A stretch of DNA of 64,000 nucleotides from Hippasteria phrygiana. Taxonomy: Eukaryota > Echinodermata > Asteroidea > Valvatida > Goniasteridae. Each line of letters starts with the position of its first letter. The first letter of the stretch is position 1. Below, piece by piece: positions 33,672 to 46,129 of this stretch. Made by a program: the position numbers and the translations under genes. The stretch lies in the NCBI GenBank assembly GCA_037893225.1, contig JAZGUH010000489.1, positions 186,001-250,000 of the forward strand. The letters are read 5' to 3'. A model generated the notes under the pieces. It was given only the letters and a program-made list of their open reading frames with translations. It was not told the origin of the DNA and made no database searches.

Positions 33672-35173
33672 GATCGGGTTAGAATGTGAGAGTAAGAGAG
33701 AAGGAGAGTCAGAGGTAGAGAGAGGGTTAGACTTACTCATCTACTAAACAGCGTAGGTCTATTGTGCTGATCTAGGCCTGCAAGCTGTCTATCTCACTAG
33801 GCCATTCCAGTTCTATCCATGATGATCTTGGGTGGCCTCGAGGTCTTGACAGCCAGGAGCCGGATGTTGATCTCTCCTGAAGTTGATGGAAAAATAGAGT
33901 AAGCGAGTTAAGAATATTAAAATTAGTGTTAGAGTTAAGGGTTTGAGTTCAAGTGTTACAGTGCAAGTGTTAGGGTTAAGGTTCGAGTGCAAGTGTTACA
34001 GTGCAAGTGTTACAGTGCAAGTGTTACAGTGCAAGTGCTACTGATCGGAATATTAGAATTAGTGTTAGAGTGCAAGTGTCACAGTGCAAGTGTCACAGTG
34101 CAAGTGTCACAGTGCAAGTGTCACAGTGCAAGTGTCACAGTGCAAGTGTCACAGTGCAAGTGTCACAGTGCAAGTGTCACAGTGCAAGTGTCACAGTGCA
34201 AGTGCTAGTGATCGGGTTAGAATGTGAGAGTAAGAGAGAAGGAGAGTCAGAGGTAGAGAGAGTGTTACACTTACTCATCTACTAAACAGCGTAGGTCTAT
34301 TGTGCTGATCTAGGCCTGCAAGCTGTCTATCTCACTAGGCCATTCCAGTTCTGTCCATGATGATCTTGGGTGGCCTCGAGGACTTGACAGCCAGGAGCCA
34401 GATGTTGATCTCTCCTGAAGTTGATTGAAAAATAATGTAAGCGAGTTAGGAATATTAAAATTAGTGTTAGAGTTAAGGGTTTGAGTTCAAGTGTTACAGT
34501 GCAAGTGTTAGGGTTAAGGTTCGAGTGCAAGTGTTACAGTGCAAGTGTTACAGTGCAAGTGTTACAGTGCAAGTGCTACTGATCGGAATATTAGAATTAG
34601 TGTTAGAGTGCAAGTGTCACAGTGCAAGTGCTAGTGATCGGGTTAGAATGTGAGAGTAAGAGAGAAGGAGAGTCAGAGGTAGAGAGAGGGTTAGACTTAC
34701 TCATCTACTAAACAGCGTAGGTCTATTGTGCTGATCTAGGCCTGCAAGCTGTCTATCTCACTAGGCCATTCCAGTTCTATCCATGATGATCTTGGGTGGC
34801 CTCGAGGTCTTGACAGCCAGGAGCCGGATGTTGATCTCTCCTGAAGTTGATGGAAAAATAGAGTAAGCGAGTTAAGAATATTAAAATTAGTGTTAGAGTT
34901 AAGGGTTTGAGTTCAAGTGTTACAGTGCAAGTGTTAGGGTTAAGGTTCGAGTGCAAGTGTTACAGTGCAAGTGTTACAGTGCAAGTGTTACAGTGCAAGT
35001 GCTACTGATCGGAATATTAGAATTAGTGTTAGAGTGCAAGTGTCACAGTGCAAGTGTCACAGTGCAAGTGTCACAGTGCAAGTGTCACAGTGCAAGTGTC
35101 ACAGTGCAAGTGTCACAGTGCAAGTGTCACAGTGCAAGTGTCACAGTGCAAGTGTCACAGTGCAAGTGCTAGT
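33672..35173. repeat. Three long units after HOR copy 5
   Basis: Unit starts: 33672 (538, alpha), 34210 (426, beta2), 34636 (538, alpha). The 4473-bp offset to the previous block holds to 34635 and is then lost, because the next unit is 538 bp against 482 bp at 30163. Confidence 0.9.
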
Positions 35174-37704
35174 GATCGGGTTAGAATGTGAGAGTAAGAG
35201 AGAAGGAGAGTCAGAGGTAGAGAGAGGGTTAGACTTACTCATCTACTAAACAGCGTAGGTCTATTGTGCTGATCTAGGCCTGCAAGCTGTCTATCTCACT
35301 AGGCCATTCCAGTTCTATCCATGATGATCTTGGGTGGCCTCGAGGTCTTGACAGCCAGGAGCCGGATGTTGATCTCCCCTGAAGTTGATGGAAAAATAGA
35401 GTAAGCGAGTTAAGAATATTAAAATTAGTGTTAGAGTTAAGGGTTTGAGTTCAAGTGTTAGGGTTAAGGTTCGAGTGCAAGTGTTACAGTGCAAGTGTTA
35501 CAGTGCAAGTGTTACAGTGCAAGTGTTACAGTGCAAGTGCTACTGATCGGGTTAGAATGTGAGAGTAAGAGATAAGGAGAGTCAGAGGTAGAGAGAGTGT
35601 TACACTTACTCATCTACTAAACAGCGTAGGTCTATTGTGCTGATCTAGGCCTGGAAGCTGTCTATCTCACTAGGCCATTCCAGTTCTGTCCATGATGATC
35701 TTGGATGGCCTCGAGGTCTTGACAGCCAGGAGCCGGATGTTGATCTCTCCTGAAGTTGATGGAAAAATAGAGTAAGCGAGTTAAGAATATTAAAATTAGT
35801 GTTAGAGTTAAGGGTTTGAGTTCAAGTGTTACAGTGCAAGTGTTAGGGTTAAGGTTCGAGTGCAAGTGTTACAGTGCAAGTGTTACAGTGCAAGTGTTAC
35901 AGTGCAAGTGCTACTGATCGGAATATTAGAATTAGTGTTAGAGTGCAAGTGTCACAGTGCAAGTGTCACAGTGCAAGTGTCACAGTGCAAGTGTCACAGT
36001 GCAAGTGTCACAGTGCAAGTGTCACAGTGCAAGTGCTAGTGATCGGGTTAGAATGTGAGAGTAAGAGAGAAGGAGAGTCAGAGGTAGAGAGAGGGTTAGA
36101 CTTACTCATCTACTAAATAGCGTAGGTCTATTGTGCTGATCTAGGCCTGCAAGCTGTCTATCTCACTAGGCCATTCCAGTTCTATCCATGATGATCTTGG
36201 GTGGCCTTGAGGTCTTGACAGCCAGGAGCCGGATGTTGATCTCTCCTGAAGTTGATGGAAAAATAGAGTAAGCGAGTTAAGAATATTAAAATTAGTGTTA
36301 GAGTTAAGGGTTTGAGTTCAAGTGTTAGGGTTAAGGTTCGAGTGCAAGTGTTACAGTGCAAGTGTTACAGTGCAAGTGTTACAGTGCAAGTGTTACAGTG
36401 CAAGTGCTACTGATCGGGTTAGAATGTGAGAGTAAGAGAGAAGGAGAGTCAGAGGTAGAGAGAGTGTTACACTTACTCATCTACTAAACAGCGTAGGTCT
36501 ATTGTGCTGATCTAGGCCTGCAAGCTGTCTATCTCACTAGGCCATTCCAGTTCTGTCCATGATGATCTTGGGTGGCCTCGAGGACTTGACAGCCAGGAGC
36601 CAGATGTTGATCTCTCCTGAAGTTGATGGAAAAATAATGTAAGCGAGTTAGGAATATTAAAATTAGTGTTAGAGTTAAGGGTTTGAGTTCAAGTGTTACA
36701 GTGCAAGTGTTAGGGTTAAGGTTCGAGTGCAAGTGTTACAGTGCAAGTGTTACAGTGCAAGTGTTACAGTGCAAGTGCTACTGATCGGAATATTAGAATT
36801 AGTGTTAGAGTGCAAGTGTCACAGTGCAAGTGTCACAGTGCAAGTGTCACAGTGCAAGTGTCACAGTGCAAGTGTCACAGTGCAAGTGTCACAGTGCAAG
36901 TGCTAGTGATCGGGTTAGAATGTGAGAGTAAGAGAGAAGGAGAGTCAGAGGTAGAGAGAGGGTTAGACTTACTCATCTACTAAACAGCGTAGGTCTATTG
37001 TGCTGATCTAGGCCTGCAAGCTGTCTATCTCACTAGGCCATTCCAGTTCTATCCATGATGATCTTGGGTGGCCTCGAGGTCTTGACAGCCAGGAGCCGGA
37101 TGTTGATCTCTCCTGAAGTTGATGGAAAAATAGAGTAAGCGAGTTAAGAATATTAAAATTAGTGTTAGAGTTAAGGGTTTGAGTTCAAGTGTTAGGGTTA
37201 AGGTTCGAGTGCAAGTGTTACAGTGCAAGTGTTACAGTGCAAGTGTTACAGTGCAAGTGTTACAGTGCAAGTGCTACTGATCGGGTTAGAATGTGAGAGT
37301 AAGAGAGAAGGAGAGTCAGAGGTAGAGAGAGTGTTACACTTACTCATCTACTAAACAGCGTAGGTCTATTGTGCTGATCTAGGCCTGCAAGCTGTCTATC
37401 TCACTAGGCCATTCCAGTTCTGTCCATGATGATCTTGGGTGGCCTCGAGGACTTGACAGCCAGGAGCCAGATGTTGATCTCTCCTGAAGTTGATTGAAAA
37501 ATAATGTAAGCGAGTTAGGAATATTAAAATTAGTGTTAGAGTTAAGGGTTTGAGTTCAAGTGTTACAGTGCAAGTGTTAGGGTTAAGGTTCGAGTGCAAG
37601 TGTTACAGTGCAAGTGTTACAGTGCAAGTGTTACAGTGCAAGTGCTACTGATCGGAATATTAGAATTAGTGTTAGAGTGCAAGTGTCACAGTGCAAGTGC
37701 TAGT
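35174..37704. repeat. Six-unit HOR, copy 6 (2531 bp)
   Basis: Unit starts: 35174 (371, delta), 35545 (496, gamma with private GAGATAAGG), 36041 (371, alpha' with private CTAAATAGCG), 36412 (496, beta1), 36908 (371, alpha), 37279 (426, beta2). Confidence 0.9.
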
Positions 37705-38284
37705 GATCGGGTTAGAATGTGAGAGTAAGAGAGAAGGAGAGTCAGAGGTAGAGAGAGGGTTAGACTTACTCATCTACTAAACAGCGTAGGTCTATTGTGC
37801 TGATCTAGGCCTGCAAGCTGTCTATCTCACTAGGCCATTCCAGTTCTATCCATGATGATCTTGGGTGGCCTCGAGGTCTTGACAGCCAGGAGCCGGATGT
37901 TGATCTCTCCTGAAGTTGATGGAAAAATAGAGTAAGCGAGTTAAGAATATTAAAATTAGTGTTAGAGTTAAGGGTTTGAGTTCAAGTGTTACAGTGCAAG
38001 TGTTAGGGTTAAGGTTCGAGTGCAAGTGTTACAGTGCAAGTGTTACAGTGCAAGTGTTACAGTGCAAGTGCTACTGATCGGAATATTAGAATTAGTGTTA
38101 GAGTGCAAGTGTCACAGTGCAAGTGTCACAGTGCAAGTGTCACAGTGCAAGTGTCACAGTGCAAGTGTCACAGTGCAAGTGTCACAGTGCAAGTGTCACA
38201 GTGCAAGTGTCACAGTGCAAGTGTCACAGTGCAAGTGTCACAGTGCAAGTGTCACAGTGCAAGTGTCACAGTGCAAGTGCTAGT
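37705..38284. repeat. Long unit (580 bp, alpha)
   Basis: Carries 13 SAT2 monomers and follows a beta2 unit, as do the 580-bp alpha units at 9188 and 19518. Confidence 0.9.
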
Positions 38285-41200
38285 GATCGGGTTAGAATGT
38301 GAGAGTAAGAGAGAAGGAGAGTCAGAGGTAGAGAGAGGGTTAGACTTACTCATCTACTAAACAGCGTAGGTCTATTGTGCTGATCTAGGCCTGCAAGCTG
38401 TCTATCTCACTAGGCCATTCCAGTTCTATCCATGATGATCTTGGGTGGCCTCGAGGTCTTGACAGCCAGGAGCCGGATGTTGATCTCCCCTGAAGTTGAT
38501 GGAAAAATAGAGTAAGCGAGTTAAGAATATTAAAATTAGTGTTAGAGTTAAGGGTTTGAGTTCAAGTGTTAGGGTTAAGGTTCGAGTGCAAGTGTTACAG
38601 TGCAAGTGTTACAGTGCAAGTGTTACAGTGCAAGTGTTACAGTGCAAGTGCTACTGATCGGGTTAGAATGTGAGAGTAAGAGAGAAGGAGAGTCAGAGGT
38701 AGAGAGAGTGTTACACTTACTCATCTACTAAACAGCGTAGGTCTATTGTGCTGATCTAGGCCTGGAAGCTGTCTATCTCACTAGGCCATTCCAGTTCTGT
38801 CCATGATGATCTTGGATGGCCTCGAGGTCTTGACAGCCAGGAGCCGGATGTTGATCTCTCCTGAAGTTGATGGAAAAATAGAGTAAGCGAGTTAAGAATA
38901 TTAAAATTAGTGTTAGAGTTAAGGGTTTGAGTTCAAGTGTTACAGTGCAAGTGTTAGGGTTAAGGTTCGAGTGCAAGTGTTACAGTGCAAGTGTTACAGT
39001 GCAAGTGTTACAGTGCAAGTGCTACTGATCGGAATATTAGAATTAGTGTTAGAGTGCAAGTGTCACAGTGCAAGTGTCACAGTGCAAGTGTCACAGTGCA
39101 AGTGTCACAGTGCAAGTGTCACAGTGCAAGTGTCACAGTGCAAGTGTCACAGTGCAAGTGTCACAGTGCAAGTGCTAGTGATCGGGTTAGAATGTGAGAG
39201 TAAGAGAGAAGGAGAGTCAGAGGTAGAGAGAGGGTTAGACTTACTCATCTACTAAACAGCGTAGGTCTATTGTGCTGATCTAGGCCTGCAAGCTGTCTAT
39301 CTCACTATGCCATTCCAGTTCTATCCATGATGATCTTGGGTGGCCTTGAGGTCTTGACAGCCAGGAGCCGGATGTTGATCTCTCCTGAAGTTGATGGAAA
39401 AATAGAGTAAGCGAGTTAAGAATATTAAAATTAGTGTTAGAGTTAAGGGTTTGAGTTCAAGTGTTAGGGTTAAGGTTCGAGTGCAAGTGTTACAGTGCAA
39501 GTGTTACAGTGCAAGTGTTACAGTGCAAGTGCTACTGATCGGGTTAGAATGTGAGAGTAAGAGAGAAGGAGAGTCAGAGGTAGAGAGAGTGTTACACTTA
39601 CTCATCTACTAAACAGCGTAGGTCTATTGTGCTGATCTAGGCCTGCAAGCTGTCTATCTCACTAGGCCATTCCAGTTCTGTCCATGATGATCTTGGGTGG
39701 CCTCGAGGACTTGACAGCCAGGAGCCAGATGTTGATCTCTCCTGAAGTTGATGGAAAAATAATGTAAGCGAGTTAGGAATATTAAAATTAGTGTTAGAGT
39801 TAAGGGTTTGAGTTCAAGTGTTACAGTGCAAGTGTTAGGGTTAAGGTTCGAGTGCAAGTGTTACAGTGCAAGTGTTACAGTGCAAGTGTTACAGTGCAAG
39901 TGCTACTGATCGGAATATTAGAATTAGTGTTAGAGTGCAAGTGTCACAGTGCAAGTGTCACAGTGCAAGTGTCACAGTGCAAGTGTCACAGTGCAAGTGT
40001 CACAGTGCAAGTGTCACAGTGCAAGTGTCACAGTGCAAGTGTCACAGTGCCAGTGTCACAGTGCAAGTGTCACAGTGCAAGTGCTAGTGATCGGGTTAGA
40101 ATGTGAGAGTAAGAGAGAAGGAGAGTCAGAGGTAGAGAGAGGGTTAGACTTACTCATCTACTAAACAGCGTAGGTCTATTGTGCTGATCTAGGCCTGCAA
40201 GCTGTCTATCTCACTAGGCCATTCCAGTTCTATCCATGATGATCTTGGGTGGCCTCGAGGTCTTGACAGCCAGGAGCCGGATGTTGATCTCTCCTGAAGT
40301 TGATGGAAAAATAGAGTAAGCGAGTTAAGAATATTAAAATTAGTGTTAGAGTTAAGGGTTTGAGTTCAAGTGTTACAGTGCAAGTGTTAGGGTTAAGGTT
40401 CGAGTGCAAGTGTTACAGTGCAAGTGTTACAGTGCAAGTGTTACAGTGCAAGTGCTACTGATCGGAATATTAGAATTAGTGTTAGAGTGCAAGTGTCACA
40501 GTGCAAGTGTCACAGTGCAAGTGTCACAGTGCAAGTGTCACAGTGCAAGTGTCACAGTGCAAGTGTCACAGTGCAAGTGTCACAGTGCAAGTGTCACAGT
40601 GCAAGTGTCACAGTGCAAGTGTCACAGTGCAAGTGTCACAGTGCAAGTGCTAGTGATCGGGTTAGAATGTGAGAGTAAGAGAGAAGGAGAGTCAGAGGTA
40701 GAGAGAGTGTTACACTTACTCATCTACTAAACAGCGTAGGTCTATTGTGCTGATCTAGGCCTGCAAGCTGTCTATCTCACTAGGCCATTCCAGTTCTGTC
40801 CATGATGATCTTGGGTGGCCTCGAGGACTTGACAGCCAGGAGCCAGATGTTGATCTCTCCTGAAGTTGATGGAAAAATAATGTAAGCGAGTTAGGAATAT
40901 TAAAATTAGTGTGAGAGTTAAGGGTTTGAGTTCAAGTGTTACAGTGCAAGTGTTAGGGTTAAGGTTCGAGTGCAAGTGTTACAGTGCAAGTGTTACAGTG
41001 CAAGTGTTACAGTGCAAGTGCTACTGATCGGAATATTAGAATTAGTGTTAGAGTGCAAGTGTCACAGTGCAAGTGTCACAGTGCAAGTGTCACAGTGCAA
41101 GTGTCACAGTGCAAGTGTCACAGTGCAAGTGTCACAGTGCAAGTGCTAGTGATCGGGTTAGAATGTGAGAGTAAGAGAGAAGGAGAGTCAGAGGTAGAGA

Positions 41201-41674
41201 GAGGGTTAGACTTACTCATCTACTAAACAGCGTAGGTCTATTGTGCTGATCTAGGCCTGCAAGCTGTCTATCTCACTAGGCCATTCCAGTTCTATCCATG
41301 ATGATCTTGGGTGGCCTCGAGGTCTTGACAGCCAGGAGCCGGATGTTGATCTCTCCTGAAGTTGATGGAAAAATAGAGTAAGCGAGTTAAGAATATTAAA
41401 ATTAGTGTTAGAGTTAAGGGTTTGAGTTCAAGTGTTACAGTGCAAGTGTTAGGGTTAAGGTTCGAGTGCAAGTGTTACAGTGCAAGTGTTACAGTGCAAG
41501 TGTTACAGTGCAAGTGCTACTGATCGGAATATTAGAATTAGTGTTAGAGTGCAAGTGTCACAGTGCAAGTGTCACAGTGCAAGTGTCACAGTGCAAGTGT
41601 CACAGTGCAAGTGTCACAGTGCAAGTGTCACAGTGCAAGTGTCACAGTGCAAGTGTCACAGTGCAAGTGCTAGT
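38285..41674. repeat. Seven-unit block starting with delta-gamma-alpha'
   Basis: Unit starts: 38285 (371, delta), 38656 (524, gamma), 39180 (357, alpha' with private CTCACTATGCC), 39537 (552, beta1 with one SAT2 monomer reading GTGCCAGTGTCACA), 40089 (566, alpha), 40655 (496, beta1 with private GTGTGAGAG in the linker), 41151 (524, alpha). Comparable to 23208-26695, which has the same delta, gamma, 357-bp alpha' opening. Confidence 0.9.
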
Positions 41675-44016
41675 GATCGGGTTAGAATGTGAGAGTAAGA
41701 GAGAAGGAGAGTCAGAGGTAGAGAGAGGGTTAGACTTACTCATCTACTAAACAGCGTAGGTCTATTGTGCTGATCTAGGCCTGCAAGCTGTCTATCTCAC
41801 TAGGCCATTCCAGTTCTATCCATGATGATCTTGGGTGGCCTCGAGGTCTTGACAGCCAGGAGCCGGATGTTGATCTCCCCTGAAGTTGATGGAAAAATAG
41901 AGTAAGCGAGTTAAGAATATTAAAATTAGTGTTAGAGTTAAGGGTTTGAGTTCAAGTGTTAGGGTTAAGGTTCGAGTGCAAGTGTTACAGTGCAAGTGTT
42001 ACAGTGCAAGTGTTACAGTGCAAGTGTTACAGTGCAAGTGCTACTGATCGGGTTAGAATGTGAGAGTAAGAGAGAAGGAGAGTCAGAGGTAGAGAGAGTG
42101 TTACACTTACTCATCTACTAAACAGCGTAGGTCTATTGTGCTGATCTAGGCCTGGAAGCTGTCTATCTCACTAGGCCATTCCAGTTCTGTCCATGATGAT
42201 CTTGGATGGCCTCGAGGTCTTGACAGCCAGGAGCCGGATGTTGATCTCTCCTGAAGTTGATGGAAAAATAGAGTAAGCGAGTTAAGAATATTAAAATTAG
42301 TGTTAGAGTTAAGGGTTTGAGTTCAAGTGTTACAGTGCAAGTGTTAGGGTTAAGGTTCGAGTGCAAGTGTTACAGTGCAAGTGTTACAGTGCAAGTGTTA
42401 CAGTGCAAGTGCTACTGATCGGAATATTAGAATTAGTGTTAGAGTGCAAGTGTCACAGTGCAAGTGTCACAGTGCAAGTGTCACAGTGCAAGTGTCACAG
42501 TGCAAGTGTCACAGTGCAAGTGTCACAGTGCAAGTGTCACAGTGCAAGTGCTAGTGATCGGGTTAGAATGTGAGAGTAAGAGAGAAGGAGAGTCAGAGGT
42601 AGAGAGAGGGTTAGACTTACTCATCTACTAAACAGCGTAGGTCTATTGTGCTGATCTAGGCCTGCAAGCTGTCTATCTCACTAGGCCATTCCAGTTCTAT
42701 CCATGATGATCTTGGGTGGCCTTGAGGTCTTGACAGCCAGGAGCCGGATGTTGATCTCTCCTGAAGTTGATGGAAAAATAGAGTAAGCGAGTTAAGAATA
42801 TTAAAATTAGTGTTAGAGTTAAGGGTTTGAGTTCAAGTGTTAGGGTTAAGGTTCGAGTGCAAGTGTTACAGTGCAAGTGTTACAGTGCAAGTGTTACAGT
42901 GCAAGTGTTACAGTGCAAGTGCTACTGATCGGGTTAGAATGTGAGAGTAAGAGAGAAGGAGAGTCAGAGGTAGAGAGAGTGTTACACTTACTCATCTACT
43001 AAACAGCGTAGGTCTATTGTGCTGATCTAGGCCTGCAAGCTGTCTATCTCACTAGGCCATTCCAGTTCTGTCCATGATGATCTTGGGTGGCCTCGAGGAC
43101 TTGACAGCCAGGAGCCAGATGTTGATCTCTCCTGAAGTTGATGGAAAAATAATGTAAGCGAGTTAGGAATATTAAAATTAGTGTTAGAGTTAAGGGTTTG
43201 AGTTCAAGTGTTACAGTGCAAGTGTTAGGGTTAAGGTTCGAGTGCAAGTGTTACAGTGCAAGTGTTACAGTGCAAGTGTTACAGTGCAAGTGCTACTGAT
43301 CGGAATATTAGAATTAGTGTTAGAGTGCAAGTGTCACAGTGCAAGTGTCACAGTGCAAGTGTCACAGTGCAAGTGTCACAGTGCAAGTGTCACAGTGCAA
43401 GTGTCACAGTGCAAGTGTCACAGTGCAAGTGTCACAGTGCAAGTGTCACAGTGCAAGTGTCACAGTGCAAGTGCTAGTGATCGGGTTAGAATGTGAGAGT
43501 AAGAGAGAAGGAGAGTCAGAGGTAGAGAGAGGGTTAGACTTACTCATCTACTAAACAGCGTAGGTCTATTGTGCTGATCTAGGCCTGCAAGCTGTCTATC
43601 TCACTAGGCCATTCCAGTTCTATCCATGATGATCTTGGGTGGCCTCGAGGTCTTGACAGCCAGGAGCCGGATGTTGATCTCTCCTGAAGTTGATGGAAAA
43701 ATAGAGTAAGCGAGTTAAGAATATTAAAATTAGTGTTAGAGTTAAGGGTTTGAGTTCAAGTGTTACAGTGCAAGTGTTAGGGTTAAGGTTCGAGTGCAAG
43801 TGTTACAGTGCAAGTGTTACAGTGCAAGTGTTACAGTGCAAGTGCTACTGATCGGAATATTAGAATTAGTGTTAGAGTGCAAGTGTCACAGTGCAAGTGT
43901 CACAGTGCAAGTGTCACAGTGCAAGTGTCACAGTGCAAGTGTCACAGTGCAAGTGTCACAGTGCAAGTGTCACAGTGCAAGTGTCACAGTGCAAGTGTCA
44001 CAGTGCAAGTGCTAGT
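41675..44016. repeat. First five units of the nine-unit HOR
   Basis: Unit starts: 41675 (371, delta), 42046 (510, gamma), 42556 (371, alpha'), 42927 (552, beta1), 43479 (538, alpha). Followed by a type C unit. The nine-unit HOR is 41675-46129 (4455 bp). Confidence 0.9.
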
Positions 44017-44501
44017 GATCGGGTTAGAATGTGAGAGTAAGAGAGAAGGAGAGTCAGAGGTAGAGAGAGGGTTAGACTTACTCATCTACTAAACAGCGTA
44101 GGTCTATTGTGCTGATCTAGGCCTGCAAGCTGTCTATCTCACTAGGCCATTCCAGTTCTATCCATGATGATCTTGGGTGGCCTCGAGGTCTTGACAGCCA
44201 GGAGCCGGATGTTGATCTCTCCTGAAGTTGATGGAAAAATAGAGTAAGCGAGTTAAGAATATTAAAATTAGTGTTAGAGTTAAGGGTTTGAGTTCAAGTG
44301 TTACAGTGCAAGTGTTACAGTGCAAGTGTTACAGTGCAAGTGTTACAGTGCAAGTGTTACAGTGCAAGTGTTACAGTGCAAGTGTTACAGTGCAAGTGTT
44401 ACTGTGCAAGTGTTACAGTGCAAGTGTTACAGTGCAAGTGTTACAGTGCAAGTGTTACAGTGCAAGTGTTACAGTGCAAGTGTTACAGTGCAAGTGCTAG
44501 T
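44017..44501. repeat. Type C unit 1 (485 bp)
   Basis: Alpha core, but the telomere-like GGGTTAAGGTTCGA is missing. After GTTCAAGTGTTACA come fourteen 14-mers (44306-44501) of SAT1 type, the last ending CTAGT, which is the SAT2-type end. One monomer reads GTTACTGTGC near 44400. There is no second AT linker. The unit looks like a join between the start of SAT1 and the end of a long unit, then expanded. Confidence 0.92.
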
Positions 44502-46129
44502 GATCGGGTTAGAATGTGAGAGTAAGAGAGAAGGAGAGTCAGAGGTAGAGAGAGGGTTAGACTTACTCATCTACTAAACAGCGTAGGTCTATTGTGCTGA
44601 TCTAGGCCTGCAAGCTGTCTATCTCACTAGGCCATTCCAGTTCTATCCATGATGATCTTGGGTGGCCTCGAGGTCTTGACAGCCAGGAGCCGGATGTTGA
44701 TCTCTCCTGAAGTTGATGGAAAAATAGAGTAAGCGAGTTAAGAATATTAAAATTAGTGTTAGAGTTAAGGGTTTGAGTTCAAGTGTTACAGTGCAAGTGT
44801 TAGGGTTAAGGTTCGAGTGCAAGTGTTACAGTGCAAGTGTTACAGTGCAAGTGTTACAGTGCAAGTGCTACTGATCGGAATATTATAATTAGTGTTAGAG
44901 TGCAAGTGTCACAGTGCAAGTGTCACAGTGCAAGTGTCACAGTGCAAGTGTCACAGTGCAAGTGTCACAGTGCAAGTGTCACAGTGCAAGTGTCACAGTG
45001 CAAGTGTCACAGTGCAAGTGTCACAGTGCAAGTGTCACAGTGCAAGTGCTAGTGATCGGGTTAGAATGTGAGAGTAAGAGAGAAGGAGAGTCAGAGGTAG
45101 AGAGAGTGTTACACTTACTCATCTACTAAACAGCGTAGGTCTATTGTGCTGATCTAGGCCTGCAAGCTGTCTATCTCACTAGGCCATTCCAGTTCTGTCC
45201 ATGATGATCTTGGGTGGCCTCGAGGACTTGACAGCCAGGAGCCAGATGTTGATCTCTCCTGAAGTTGATGGAAAAATAATGTAAGCGAGTTAGGAATATT
45301 AAAATTAGTGTTAGAGTTAAGGGTTTGAGTTCAAGTGTTACAGTGCAAGTGTTAGGGTTAAGGTTCGAGTGCAAGTGTTACAGTGCAAGTGTTACAGTGC
45401 AAGTGTTACAGTGCAAGTGCTACTGATCGGAATATTAGAATTAGTGTTAGAGTGCAAGTGTCACAGTGCAAGTGTCACAGTGCAAGTGTCACAGTGCAAG
45501 TGTCACAGTGCAAGTGTCACAGTGCAAGTGTCACAGTGCAAGTGTCACAGTGCAAGTGTCACAGTGCAAGTGTCACAGTGCAAGTGTCACAGTGCAAGTG
45601 CTAGTGATCGGGTTAGAATGTGAGAGTAAGAGAGAAGGAGAGTCAGAGGTAGAGAGAGGGTTAGACTTACTCATCTACTAAACAGCGTAGGTCTATTGTG
45701 CTGATCTAGGCCTGCAAGCTGTCTATCTCACTAGGCCATTCCAGTTCTATCCATGATGATCTTGGGTGGCCTCGAGGTCTTGACAGCCAGGAGCCGGATG
45801 TTGATCTCTCCTGAAGTTGATGGAAAAATAGAGTAAGCGAGTTAAGAATATTAAAATTAGTGTTAGAGTTAAGGGTTTGAGTTCAAGTGTTACAGTGCAA
45901 GTGTTAGGGTTAAGGTTCGAGTGCAAGTGTTACAGTGCAAGTGTTACAGTGCAAGTGTTACAGTGCAAGTGCTACTGATCGGAATATTAGAATTAGTGTT
46001 AGAGTGCAAGTGTCACAGTGCAAGTGTCACAGTGCAAGTGTCACAGTGCAAGTGTCACAGTGCAAGTGTCACAGTGCAAGTGTCACAGTGCAAGTGTCAC
46101 AGTGCAAGTGTCACAGTGCAAGTGCTAGT
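44502..46129. repeat. Last three units of the nine-unit HOR
   Basis: Unit starts: 44502 (552, alpha with ATTATAATTAG), 45054 (552, beta1), 45606 (524, alpha). The ATTATAATTAG marker is shared only with 9768 and 13514, where it is also followed by a beta1 unit. Confidence 0.9.
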
